A stretch of DNA of 64,000 nucleotides from Maratus speciosus (GCA_963932465.1 OZ010786.1:532831073-532895072), one strand, 5' to 3'; counted from the stretch's first letter, positions 37,110-48,134 are shown. The notes: a model not told the origin generated them from the letters alone. A program made the numbers and translations.

Positions 37110-37136
37110 GGGGTTATACAGGAACCCCACGCGACC
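37110..37136. promoter_or_regulatory. Subterminal motif GGGGT-N9-ACCCC, copy 3, with CGCGACC
   Basis: GGGGTTATACAGGAACCCC followed by ACGCGACC lies 18 bases inside the right terminal repeat. It is in the same orientation as the copy at 35050. Confidence 0.6.
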
Positions 37137-37154
37137 AAATGTGTGCTAATGAGT

Positions 37155-37171
37155 GCGCGCCTTCCACCGGG
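37155..37171. repeat. piggyBac right terminal inverted repeat
   Basis: GCGCGCCTTCCACCGGG is the exact complement of the left terminal repeat and is followed by TTAA. Confidence 0.95.
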
Positions 37172-37175
37172 TTAA

Positions 37176-39297
37176 ACAGCAACAAATGTCACGAAAAATC
37201 AGAGCTTCACGCTCATGTCTCTGGTTAAATTGTGAATATCTTCTACGTCAATGCAGATGTGAGACAGAACCAATCACAGCCTTAAAACAAAGAATAACTG
37301 TATCCTATCCAAGTAAGAATTTAAGACACCTGCGGTTGTTTACGATACTTGGCGCGAAATTGTCTTTTGGAATAAAATAAGAAAAATGAAACGGTATTAA
37401 TTAGATGACTTTAATTGAATAAACATCAGAAATTCTGACTGAGAAATAAAAAGTACTTGAAGAAAAATTATTAAGGGAAAAAGTTTAATTTTGGAAGATT
37501 TTGGAAGGAAATTAAATATGCTTTTTAAATAGAATGGATTTAAATGAACGAAATTAATAGAATATTATTTAAAATAGTGAATAAATTAATAAACTACGAA
37601 AATAGAATAATTTAGAAAATATATTTTTAAAGTAATTTATTTTAATTTAATTTAATAAGGTATTACGAAAATTAATTTTCGTAATACGTTTATATATATG
37701 TGTGTGTGTGTGTGTGTGTAAATCACAGAAGGAATAACATGTTTGTTTAATAGTATTTGTTTACAAAGAGAAAAAAATCCTCATATGTCATACATATTAA
37801 ATGTTCCACTCAAAGATAGTTTATTCAATTATTTCTCACATAAGTTTAATTGATAGCTTTTAAAATTTAATTGAAATATTTTTATATTGCTGTACATGTA
37901 TTTTAAGATTTGTTTCCTTCGCAAACATGATACATATTTTTAGAAGGATTTACCAGATTTTATATTATACAGGATTTATATTTTACAGAATTTATACGCT
38001 ATGTGCCTTCAAGGAAAATAAATAAAAAAATGCATTCAAATAAGTTAAATGCATTCAAACGATTGACACAAATTTTGTTTATTAACTTTTCTGAGCTGAA
38101 TATTCATATACCCATGTCTTAACAAATAGCATACTTTACATAGAGGCTTTCAGCAATGAAACCTTGAAAACTAGAAACTTTTTCATTTGTTATTAAGCAG
38201 GGGTCAAAGCAACAAGGAAAAAAAGTTCAATATCTCCATCACTATCTACAATTAAATATCTGCGGTGTAAATATTTTAAACATGTGCTACTGAAATTCAT
38301 ATAATATAATAATTATAGTTTTGAAAAAGTTGTAGTAACTATAAGTTTTACTTTTCTATTCAACGCCTAAAAGAATTTCAGGTTGTTATGGAATTAATTT
38401 AAATTTTTGAATTTTATGAAGACAAATTTATTTTACAGTACTATAAAAATATAGAAAAATTATTTCGTTCTTTAATGCTTGGTTTTAGGTAAAAACCAGA
38501 GATTGTCTTGCAATGTGCAAGTTGTGCTTAGTATTTTTATGTCCTTAAATGTATTTGCTAACATTTGCAAACTTAAAATAATAATAAATAAATTTTATTT
38601 TGAATTAAGCATGACAATAAAGAGATTAACGTGTGTAAGGTTTGCGTGGAACAAACATTTTAATAAAATATCCCTTTAATTATATCGCTTAAGAAGTAAT
38701 ATATTGGTATTCATGTTTGTTTTCCTTTTATTTATTTAAAAATAATTTTACTACAGCCCCTTTTCGTAAAATATAAAGTAAAATATTGCAATTTTTATTA
38801 GAATATGCTTTTTTTAGAAACTTGTATAGCTTGAAATACAGCATAGTTTTGAAACATGGATACATAAGTTAGACAAACGAAGAAGTATCGTACTTAGTTT
38901 AATCAACGTAGCAGAATTTATTTAATTGAAATCTAAACAATTTGAAACATCTTCATCACATTATGTCTTCCTTTCATACTGCATTGAAACTAATTGAAGA
39001 ATAAATTAATGCAGTTTTTGAAATAAGAGGTACTATATAAACTGACAAGTGTCACGGTATATAATTAAATATTTCATCCGTTTTTGTTTTTTTTCATCCG
39101 TATATCTTAAATATTACCACGTATCTTAGATTTTAAAGATAATTCTTTTTTTTTTTTTATTTCATTAAATTCGAAGGTACTAAAAATATATCTTATGTGG
39201 TTATTTTTGATATTTTATTTTTGAATACTTAGTTTTTTTCTGATTTTTGTTGCCATGTTTTCGTAATGTAATATGCATAAAATAATTACATTTCCTT

Positions 39298-39338
<41 letters not shown>

Positions 39339-40168
39339 GAAAATAAATATAGGTATACTTTTATGCATAACAATCGGTTTACATCATCAAAAAATATATT
39401 CCACTTTATTATTAGTATTTTATTTTCCAATATACAGTAGAGTACGTTCAAATAGGAACGTTCGGATAAAATGAATTGAGTTTCCATTTGAGATGTTTTA
39501 TTGTGTTCCTTAAAATGAGCCAAACAAAGTAACCAAGTAAAGAACGTGCCTGAGATAACACTTACGCAGTTAACTAGGATTTCTTTTAAAAGTTCAGAAT
39601 ACCTGCTTTTCTCGTTCTTAGGAAGCAGACGAGATGTGTCGAGTTCAAAGCCCTATCAGGCACGGATATGTGTAGTGGTTCGAATTCTACTTCAAACGGA
39701 GGTCTTGCTACATTTGGTCCTCATGTACAAAATATATCCGTGACGCCCCCAATCAGTCAATATCTAAATACCTCTAATTTATTTATTTACTTCAAAATCA
39801 AGATTTATTTTCAAGATTTCTCGTTTATGTACACAAGGTTTAAAGAACATTTCATACAAATTTAGTTACGAACATTTAAAATAATTGCATTTTCATAAAG
39901 AAACGTTTTTATTACCTACTATATTCCTGGTATTCTTACAAAATTGCAAATAAAAATGACATATATAAAGAAATTTTTGTGTAGAAATTACGCCATTTCA
40001 AATTTTTCTATGTACAATTATGTGTAATTGCTAATATTGATTTGTCGTTGGTTTACAAAATATTGTTGAGATTGGATTTTCTCTAAAATGTGTGACTTAG
40101 AGTAAGGTTATTTATTACTTGTCCATATATAAATAGCAAACATTTTTTACAGATGTTCAAAAAAGTCT
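37176..40168. other. Mostly AT-rich stretch, no gene firmly seen
   Basis: Just outside the piggyBac (37176..37370) the sequence is less AT-rich but its frames match nothing known to me. Simple repeats are (TG)n near 37698..37719 and T38 at 39299..39336. At 39560..39740 a segment contains GTGGTTCGAATTCTAC, which resembles a polymerase III B box, and the self-complementary pair ACGGATAT / ATATCCGT; it may be a worn SINE. Confidence 0.45.
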
Positions 40169-40335
40169 GAAATGTAAAAGAATTACACTAAGTTACAATT
40201 AACATTTACACAACTGTACCTCATTCATATGTTTGTATATTTGTTCTGTTTACATGGTTGTTACGAAATTTAACAGAATATATGTTTTTAAAATTTTACA
40301 TACATTTTTTGAATTAGTCTATACAAAAAATAACT
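40169..40335 (+). repeat. Direct repeat pair, left member
   Basis: The block from CTGAAATGTAAAAGAATTAC to TACATACATTTTTTGAATTA is repeated at 42134..42306 with few differences. The pair brackets family A copy 4. The second member has an extra TTTCAGTACA before TTAGTCTATACAAAAA. Confidence 0.8.
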
Positions 40336-40875
40336 TATTTTTTACGTTGTTCCAGATTATCGGGACAAATAAAATCAGCAAACACAGACACTTTCACACC
40401 AGTTTAGTTTTATATTCTTTTCGTGCATTAAAAATGATTTACGACACAAGTATATGAATTATTTAAGACAGCAGTAACTTTTTTTTTACCTTTTTAGCAC
40501 ACAGGGACAGCCCGTCACAAAAGGTTTAAATTTCTTGGAGAGAGAGAGTACAATATGCAAAGAAGAAACCATATGTCATGTCGCATAAAAGTTCACCCCA
40601 CGTGAGAACTTCCAGCGGGCTGTGTTTTTACTGTTTTTTTTCCATTCCATTTCCTTTTACTTTTATCTATCTATAAAAATTTTATACCCTTAAGTTGTGA
40701 TTGAATCTTTTCTTTTCCTTTTGTTGAAATAAGAATCTATTTATTTTTTACTTTTATTTTTTATTTATCAGCGTATTAGAATATTTTGAGGCATTGCATG
40801 CTACACTAATCGGAAGCCATGTTTGGCCTAAAATTGACAATTATTGGATCAACTGTTATAAATATTTTTGTTAAT

Positions 40876-41770
40876 TAGCCCCGGTACGGTATGCTATTTC
40901 TTTCTCCCAGCTTATTCTGTGTCCAAAAAATAACGTTAACTTACAGACGCTAGCAAAAATCAAAGTAGATGTATACAATTAAATGCTCTATAGCATTTTT
41001 TTTTAATTTCTAAACATCGCACATTTTCAATTTTTATACCATCGCATTGGGAAAAAAAAGTACTTTTTAATGCAATTTGTTTGAAAACTGTATCTGTATT
41101 TGTTTTTGAAATATTATTTTTTTTGTAGTTTTTAGCGACATTTGTTTCATTCTGGCAACCCAAGTACGCCATTTCTGTAGAAAGTAAAGAAAAAATTGCT
41201 GAAAAATAGCAATTATATCTTTTTGTTGCCATTTTCTGATAAAATGGAGGAAAAAAAATTAATTAAAAAAATTAAATTGAAACAAAAAATAATTAAAATA
41301 CGTGCTATTTTGAGAAAAATATAAATGAAGGATTTATGATAAAACAGGGAGCTATTATAAACTATATTTAATTTTAAGTTTCTATATTAATACAAATGAC
41401 GTCATTTTACCTAAAATAAAAGCGTGTGCTTTAAGTCTTAAAACTGAAATATGTTTTGCAGTAGAGTCCCGATTATCCGAGTCACGCTTAACCGAGTTAT
41501 TTTCTTCTGACGGACTGGTGGCTTCTATTATTATGAAACAGCCGTTATAAATGAAGCGTTAGGTGAAGATGAAAGAGCTGCCGTAAAAAGTTAGAACTCT
41601 GATTTTCTGGTCAGAATGGAAAAAAAAAAGAATGGCCATAATATTTTTAACGCTTCATTTATAATGGCTGTTTCATAATAATAGAAGCCACCAGTCGACC
41701 AGAAGAAAATGAAGTAATGGAAATGCCGGGGCGACACTAAATTCTGAAAAAGCAGAATTCCTATTCTCTA
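40876..41770 (+). repeat. Family A dispersed repeat, copy 4
   Basis: It begins AGCCCCGGTACGGTATGC and ends GAATTCCTATTCTCTAG, with TGACGTCA at 41397..41404. It shares the hairpin insert of copy 3. At the start of the insert (41459) CAGTAGAGTCCCGATTATCC resembles a pogo/Tigger terminal repeat. The minus-strand short frame at 40960..41232 is a translation of the repeat. Confidence 0.8.
41505..41707. mobile_element. Hairpin insert in family A copy 4
   Basis: GACTGGTGGCTTCTATTATT at the left is matched by AATAATAGAAGCCACCAGTC at the right, an almost perfect arm that continues through ATGAAACAGCCGTTATAAAT and AAGCGTTA. The arms are over 50 bp. Copies 1, 2 and 5 of family A lack this part, so it was inserted after the family formed and before copies 3 and 4 separated. 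Confidence 0.75.
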
Positions 41771-42133
41771 GTTATATATATATTTTCTTCATTTCTTTTT
41801 TACTAATGCTATGCTTTTCTTATCGTGAGCTGTATTTTTAATGCTATCTACACTTTTGATATGTACAATACAGAAATTTTTCGAAAATTTTAACTCGAAA
41901 TTCTCTATACGGTATTTTCATTACATTGTTCTCTGCAGGCTTAATAATTCTGAAATTTGTATACTTTCAAAATTAATTCATTTTTTTCCCGCCCTTGTTA
42001 AATCATATATCCCATTTACCCAAAACTGTTATGTTATTCAAAGATGCTTTTTGAAACTGATAATTTAATGGATAGGAATTATAAATATAGAGTATCCACA
42101 ACTCTTAAGTACATTTAAAGAAGCAATATTGAT

Positions 42134-42306
42134 CTGAAATGTAAAAGAATTACACCAAGTTACAATTAATATTTACACAACTGTAGCTCATTCATATGTT
42201 TCTATGTTTGTTCTGTTTACATGGTTGTTACGAAATTAAACAAAATATATGTTTTTAAAATTTTACATACATTTTTTTGAATTTTCAGTACATTAGTCTA
42301 TACAAA
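42134..42306 (+). repeat. Direct repeat pair, right member
   Basis: Near-identical to 40169..40335. It is followed by AAAGTGAAAAGTGAAAAGTG, a short simple repeat. Confidence 0.8.
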
Positions 42307-42418
42307 AAGTGAAAAGTGAAAAGTGAAAATCGGGTGGAAATGCAAACTGTCGGTGAAAATCAAGAAATAAAGAGGAAATGAAAACAAGTGTTCTATTGAT
42401 ATAAAAATAGCAGTTTGT

Positions 42419-43178
42419 GCTTAAATGTTCAATCATTACATTGATACAGGCCTGGCAGCGTCTATCTGCGATCTGTGTACCATTTCGAATATTGCAGTAA
42501 TTTCGTCTACGACACAACATAATATGCTTATGAGGACATCAGTAGAAGACTTGAAATCGATGCTAAAACTTTTCGTGAAACATGAATGTATTTTATCTTA
42601 TATTAGATTTGCGCACATTTCTTCAGTGTATTATCCTATGGAATCAAATATTTAGAAAAGTTAATTCATATACAATCAAGATTATTCAAGACATAGAGAG
42701 GGACTTTTTATAATTTCTCCTGCTAAAAGTTTTACATTAAATGTAGCTACAAGAGAAAATTTATATTATCTAACGGATGTATATCTTGTGATTTCTCTGT
42801 ACTTAAATGTTCAATCATTACATTGATACAGGCCTGGCAGCGTCTATCTGTTATCTGTGTACCATTTCGAATATTGCAGTAATTTCGTCTACAACACAAC
42901 ATAATATGCTTATGAGGACATCAGTAGAAGACTTGAAATCGATGCTAAAACTTTTCGCGAAACATGAATGTATTTTATCTTATATTAGATTTTCGCACAT
43001 TTCTTCAGTGTATTATCCTATGGAATCAAATATTTAGAAAAGTTAATTCATATACAATCAAGATTATTCAAGACATTCAGAGGGACTTTTTATAATTTCT
43101 CCTGCTAAAAGTTTTACATTAAAAGTAGCTACAAGAGAAAATTTATATTATCTAACGGATGTATATCTTGTGATTTCT
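42419..43178 (+). repeat. 382-bp tandem duplication
   Basis: Two head-to-tail copies (42419..42800 and 42801..43178) differ at only a handful of bases. Both retain an open frame of 76 codons beginning MFNHYIDTGLAASIC and ending YYPMESNI with four replaced or silent positions seen. I recognise no domain. Similarity shows that the duplication is recent; it does not by itself show that the frame is translated. Confidence 0.9.
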
Positions 43179-43300
43179 CTATTAATGTTAAAACGGCATA
43201 TAAAACATTAATGAAGTGAAGGAATATTTTTCCAACTGCATTAAATCATATTCAAGGCTGGTGTAGCACAGTTGAAGTTTATTACAACAAAGCGAAAAAA

Positions 43301-43371
43301 GTCCTGACCAGGAATCGAATCTGGATACTTGGCGTGCCTTGGCAATGCTTTACCTCTTAACCTATCTGGAC
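43301..43371 (-). ncRNA. tRNA-like head of SINE (left arm)
   Basis: The minus strand reads GTCCAGATAGGTTAAGAGGT, then AAAGCATTGCCAAGGCACGC, then CCAGATTCGATTCCTGGTCA and GGAC. The ends pair at 6 of 7 positions, the T arm (CCAG-ATTCGATT-CTGG) is well formed, and ATTCGATTCC fits a B box. The D arm is irregular. I call it a SINE head rather than a tRNA gene because its diverged mirror copy lies 350 bp away. Confidence 0.55.
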
Positions 43372-43718
43372 GATACCTTTCTGACATAATTCTCTCTTAT
43401 TTGTTGGACATGGCTGTGAACAACAGCGCTAGTTTCATTCATCCAAACTATAACTATAGAATTTTCTTGATGCAAGTGCATTTCACTCGGAAACTCCTGT
43501 ATACCATGTAATTAGGCCATAATGAAGTGGACGAATATTTTTTTCCAACTGGATTAAATCATATACAGGCCTAATTACATTGTATACAGGATATTTTACG
43601 TGAAAAAACATACTTTCATCACGTTAATTCTATATATATAGCTCGGATGAATGAAACTAGCGCTGCTGTTTGCGGCCATGTCCAACAAATAAGAGTGAAT
43701 TATATCAGCCAGGTATCG

Positions 43719-43775
43719 TTCGGAGAGCTTAAGAGGTAAAGCATTGGCAAGTATCGAGGTTCTATTCCTGGTCTG
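43719..43775 (+). ncRNA. tRNA-like head of SINE (right arm, degraded)
   Basis: Plus-strand counterpart of 43301..43371 with TTAAGAGGTAAAGCATTGGC and GAGGTTCTATTCCTGG. The anticodon part is shortened, so the cloverleaf is lost. Confidence 0.5.
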
Positions 43776-44458
43776 TATAATTTTCGGTCTGTTGGAATAA
43801 ACTTCAAATGCACTACTCAAACCTTGAATATAATTATAAAACTTTATTTTACATATTCTCTAAAAATGGTTAATTTGATATTTTTAATTGTATAATTATG
43901 TAGAAAAAATGAGCCTAAAATAGAGCTTAATCAGCTTCGTGAATATTTTTTCAAATAATTACATATTCAGTAGAACTCGCATATAATAAGCCGTGATTTA
44001 CCGAGAACGTGGATTTAACGAGGAAATCAGAAAAACTTGTTTGGTACAATGCTAATTCTGTAGAAACATAATTCGCTTTTAACGAGTAAATACCGGTTAT
44101 AGAAAGCAAAATTTTTGTGATTTATAAAATTTGTACTGACTTCCATCTCTCCAGCTCAGGTAATCGTTTCTTGGAATAATTCCTTTAACATTCTGAAGCC
44201 AACCAAAAGTTAGTGATGAGAAATAAATACTGAGAACATGTGATGGCGGCATTTTTCATCATGAGGAGTGCATGTGCGAGGACTCCCCCCCCCCCCCACA
44301 CACACAGACAACGAACTTGAGGAGACGTACGGAGCAGACGGAGGTTCCTTATCGGACGGAAGTTTACTCAGCGTAGGAGTGGTAAGGATAGGGGACTTGG
44401 GTGGAAGTCATTCTTTGATTTGCATTCATAGAGTACGCTCGACAAATTTTATCTTGCT

Positions 44459-46673
44459 ATGTCGAAACGTAAAATTTTATCAGTTGACGAAAAAGTAAGA
44501 ATTTTACGAGAATTAGAAGATGGCTTAAAAAATTCCGAAATCTGCAAAAAATTATGATTTATTTTCTTCTACTGTTTCAACTTTGTTAAAGAACAAGGAA
44601 AAATAATGGTCGCGTACGATCAAAATAAGAATAACTATAAATCTTTGAATAAATGTGCTAAAGAGGATTTGGACAAAGCTCTTTAGAAGTGGATGAAGGT
44701 GAACCATAGTGCAGATTTACCTGTAAGTAGTCTGCTTTTATATGCTCAGGAAACAAAATTTGCTGAACAATTTGGCTATTCTGGAATTGGGTATCCGAAT
44801 AGAGGGCTTGATTGATTCAAGAATAGACATTGGATAATCTTTGGAAAAAATTTTGTGAAGCAAAGTCTGCAGAGTTGGCGGAAATCGCGACATGGAAGAA
44901 TGAAAAGAGGGCAGTCTTCAGAGAAGGATACACAAAAGATGACATTTATAATTCAGATGAAACGGGCATTTCCTACAACGTAATTCAACATTAGACTTTC
45001 AAGTTCAAGGGTGAAAAGTGCATTGGAGGCAAGCTCGTCAAAAATCGATTGACAGCTTTGATGGGTTCCAATATGCCTGACAATGACAAGAAGAAACTTT
45101 TGGTTATTGGCATTTCCAAAAACCTCAGGCATTCTAAGCATGTAATAAAGCTTTCTGTTGATTATGACCACAGCAGTAATGTCTGGGCGATTGCGAAAAT
45201 TTTCACAAAATTCGTTTTAAAATGGGAGCGTCAAAGAAGTAATGAAACTAGAAAACAGGAATTCTGCTTTTTCAGAATTTAGTGTCGTTCCCGATGAAAA
45301 AAAAATATATATGTATATATAAATAGTACAAAACATATTTCAATTTTAAGACTTACAGCACACTCTTTTATGTGATGCTTTTGTGTTATGCTTAAATGAC
45401 GTCATTCACATCGGCTTAAGAATTCCACATTTACGATCCACTCTTAAACATCTACAGTAAAGCATGCATAGGACGCCACTATCGCTAAATACTACAGAAA
45501 TGCATCAAAAAGATGTCGTCATTAATGAAACTCGACAAAAAAGGGCAATTTAATCATTCATAGGCCTTCATTTGTTTGTAACATTAACACGGATAACTTA
45601 AAATTAAATATAGTTTATAATAGTTCCATGTTTTAACAGAAATTATATATATTTTTTCAAAATAGCACGTATTTTAATTACATTGTCTTTCGGTTGTTAT
45701 TATAAAATGGCAACAAAAAGATATAATTGCTATTTTTCAACTCTTCAACTATTTTCTCACTTTCTACATAAATGCAGTACTTGAGATGCCAAAATTAAAT
45801 GGTGCTAAAATCTACAAAAAAAATTAATGTTTCAAAAATCAATGGAGATACAGTTTTCAAACAAATTACATTGAAAAGTACTTTTTTTTTTCTCAATACG
45901 ATGGTATAAAAATTGAAAATGTGCGATGCTTAGAAGTTAAAAAAATTGCTATAGAGTATTTAATCGTATTGCTTTCTTTTACAGCTGGCTTCTGTAAGGT
46001 AACGTTATTTTTTGGAGACGGTACAAAATAAGCTGGGAGAAAGAAATAGCATACCGTACCGGGGGCTAAAACACAACATTCTATTTTTAATTGATAATTG
46101 TTCTGCATATCCCGAAATCACTGGACTTACAAACATCAGGATTGAATTTTTACCACCGAATTCTACAGGTGTTACTAGCCTATGGACCAAAGAGTATTCA
46201 GAAATTTAAATCAAACTTTAGAAAGCACTTGATTTTGATTCTTCTCGAAAGAAGAGCAAAAATAGACACAACCTCAAATGCTAATGTAAACATACTAGGA
46301 GCGATACATTTAATGAATGAATGATGCATGGGAAAACGTTGCATCAACATGCATCACCAACTGTTTCCGTAAGGCTGTATTGAGCATTTCTCAAGAGGGG
46401 AAAATCTCTGATGATGAAGACGAAGTAGACAACTTTCAAAATTTGCAAATGAGTAGAGAAGAATTTGAAAATTATATATATGTTGACGCCAGTGTTATCA
46501 CTTCCGAGATACTTACTGCCTAGGATATTGTAGCTGAAATTCAAGATAAAGAAGATAAAAAAAATTAGGAAAGTGACGACGATAACGACGAATTTGAAAA
46601 ATTTCAAGCTGAATCGTCCCTAGCATATCCAACGGCATTTGAATGCGCAGAAAAACTTCAAACTGTTTTCTAA
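44459..46673 (+). pseudogene. Tigger-like transposase pseudogene (CENP-B/jerky type)
   Basis: The N-terminus at 44459 reads MSKRKILSVDEKVRILRELE, the CENP-B-type helix-turn-helix of Tigger transposases. The catalytic part shows NSDETGISYNV (first aspartate codon 44956), GGKLVKNRLTALMGSNM, and after the interrupting repeat ILFLIDNCSAYPEITGL (second aspartate codon 46093) with IEFLPPNSTGV. The C-terminal part contains DAWENVASTCITNCFRKAVL and an acidic tail ending LQTVF before a stop at 46671. Stops (for example after EICKKL), frameshifts and the 0.8 kb insertion make it non-functional. The family binds terminal repeats and cuts at TA. Confidence 0.85.
45251..46070 (-). repeat. Family A dispersed repeat, copy 5, inside Tigger
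   Basis: It starts AGAAAACAGGAATTCTGC, has TGACGTCA at 45397..45404, and ends GGTATGC complement followed by CCGTACCGGGGGCT. It lies between WERQRSNETRK and NILFLIDNC coding blocks of the transposase, so its limits are known within a few bases; the exact target duplication is ambiguous because CTAGAAAACA is partly element sequence. Confidence 0.85.
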
Positions 46674-47624
46674 GCCAGGGGTGCAAATGACGATGTTTAT
46701 CGGTCCATGAGTTTTCTCCGTATAATAATAATAATAATACAAGAAAAAGACAATAAGACAGTTCAAAGCAAATCAACCAACTTTTTTCGTACTGTACATA
46801 AATAAAAATAATAAATAATAAAGTAAGTATCTATGAATTTTTAATGAATCCGCTTTTTACGGGCATCCGGTTATAACTAGCAAATATCACGGTCCCTTCG
46901 CGCTCGCTATGAGCGATTTCGACGCTTAATTATCCCTTTCGAGCCCAGTGATGCCAAATGGCATCATGACTTTTACGATTTTTTTTTTTTATATTTAAAA
47001 ACTTAATCTTGGAGATTCTATTTGATGTCATTCAAAAGACACTTTTCTGATTTTTCAGTAGTATTTTTTTATTTCCTCAAGAGATGGTAGCAGAGGTTCC
47101 AAAAACTTAAATGTATTGCTTGATTTCCTTTTAAAACGTGAAGTAAAAACATCACTGTGAAAAAAAAATATTATTCACACTTTTCCTTTTTTTTAAAAAA
47201 AATACAATATATTAAATATAAGTTGTAATATGTATGAAGTACATATTTATGTATTTATAATTCAACAATTGTATTTTTATTTCAGTAACAATGCGTAGTA
47301 AATATACATGATTCCATATGGCATCACTGGGACTTGATAGATATTTTCAACTAACTCTCTATTTTCATTTCTTATCTGATTTGATAGTTTCTTTGAAAGG
47401 AAAAATAAAATTCCTTTACTATTTATCATGCCAAAACAACAACAAAAAAAAAAGAGTTTGTATCAATAGAAAGAGCCATTTATTTGCTAAGGAAAGATGA
47501 TCTTTCAGATACATAAATTGAAATATCTGACGAAGAGGACAGTGAAAGTGCACGCAATCTATCAAATGCAGATGATTTCGTGCGTTATTGCGTCAATTGA
47601 TTGCGTGGTTGCCCAATTCAATTG

Positions 47625-47680
47625 TCGCGTTCGTCGGCCTAACTGTTCGAAGTTTTCCGTGGATGCCCAAATGTTAATAT
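47625..47680 (+). mobile_element. SINE fragment
   Basis: TCGCGTTCGTCGGCCTAACT and GTTCGAAGTTTTCCGTGG match the middle of the SINEs at 16076 and 47902. Head and tail are missing. Confidence 0.55.
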
Positions 47681-47901
47681 TCTTGATTTGGATACAAATG
47701 ATTCATTCGGTCCAGTTATTATTTCTATAGGTAATAAGTATTTGAAGATGAAAATGTAGATCAATTAGAAGATAAGAATATTGAACCATTTGACACGTCA
47801 TTTAAAGAAACTTGTTCATTGCCTCCTGATGAAATTTTAGTCCTTATGAATACTTTAAATTATTTTGTGATGAATAAATTACAGATAACTTAGAGTATAA
47901 A

Positions 47902-48134
47902 GTGGCTGAGAGGTTCCGCTGGCAAAGCTCATAGACGGGGAGTGCTGGTTCGGGACCAATCGCGGTCGTCGGCCTAACTGTTCGGAGTCTTCAGTGTTTT
48001 TCATCCAATCATGTTTATCCTTGCATAAATACGGGTTAGATTCCCTTAAAAAGACCCCCACTGAGGTCATCCTTCCCTCGGGCATGTATATCTCGTGTGG
48101 ATAATTGACTGTCATGAACAACATCAACACCACC
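47902..48134 (+). mobile_element. tRNA-derived SINE, nearly complete
   Basis: The head GTGGCTGAGAGGTT fits a polymerase III A box and GGTTCGGGACC a B box with one change. The body (GTCGGCCTAACTGTTCGGAG, AAAGACCCCCACTGAGG) matches 16076..16292. The tail is AACAACATCAACACC. TTAGAGTATAAA before and TTAGTGCATCAA after look like a worn target duplication, and the insertion cleanly splits the piggyBac coding blocks ITDNLE and VHQTNLYS. Confidence 0.8.

Larger units (their letters stand above)
34847..37175 (+). mobile_element. Complete piggyBac transposon
   Basis: TTAA at 34847..34850 and 37172..37175 flanks perfect 17-bp terminal repeats, CCCGGTGGAAGGCGCGC (34851..34867) and its complement (37155..37171). 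A single transposase gene with an undamaged frame lies between them. Perfect repeats, target duplication and intact frame together indicate a young and possibly mobile copy. Left and right ends both carry the GGGGT-N9-ACCCC motif. The element lies in otherwise old, degraded DNA, and no second copy of this lineage is in the window. Confidence 0.95.
43247..43840. repeat. Fold-back: two tRNA-SINE-like copies in inverted orientation
   Basis: The left arm (43247..43516) and the complement of the right arm (43567..43840) align along about 270 bp, including GACCAGGAAT, AATGCTTTACCTCTTAA, TTATTTGTTGGACATGGC, AGCGCTAGTTTCATTCATCC and AATGTAATTAGGCC. The arms differ by many substitutions and a small deletion, so the inversion is old. 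A transcript across it would form long double-stranded RNA. Short frames starting near 43329 and 43820 are mirror images of each other and not genes. Confidence 0.85.
43968..46925 (+). mobile_element. Tigger/pogo-like transposon, decayed and interrupted
   Basis: The left end starts CAGTAGAACTCGCATATAAT, a typical pogo-group tip. The right end near 46925 is worn but its complement (CGAAATCGCTCATAGCGAG, then GACCGTGATATTTGC) still resembles the left end. The interior holds a transposase pseudogene split by family A copy 5 (45251..46070). A C15 run with CA repeats lies at about 44283..44307 in the leader. The next element, a piggyBac relic, starts directly at the right end. Confidence 0.75.
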
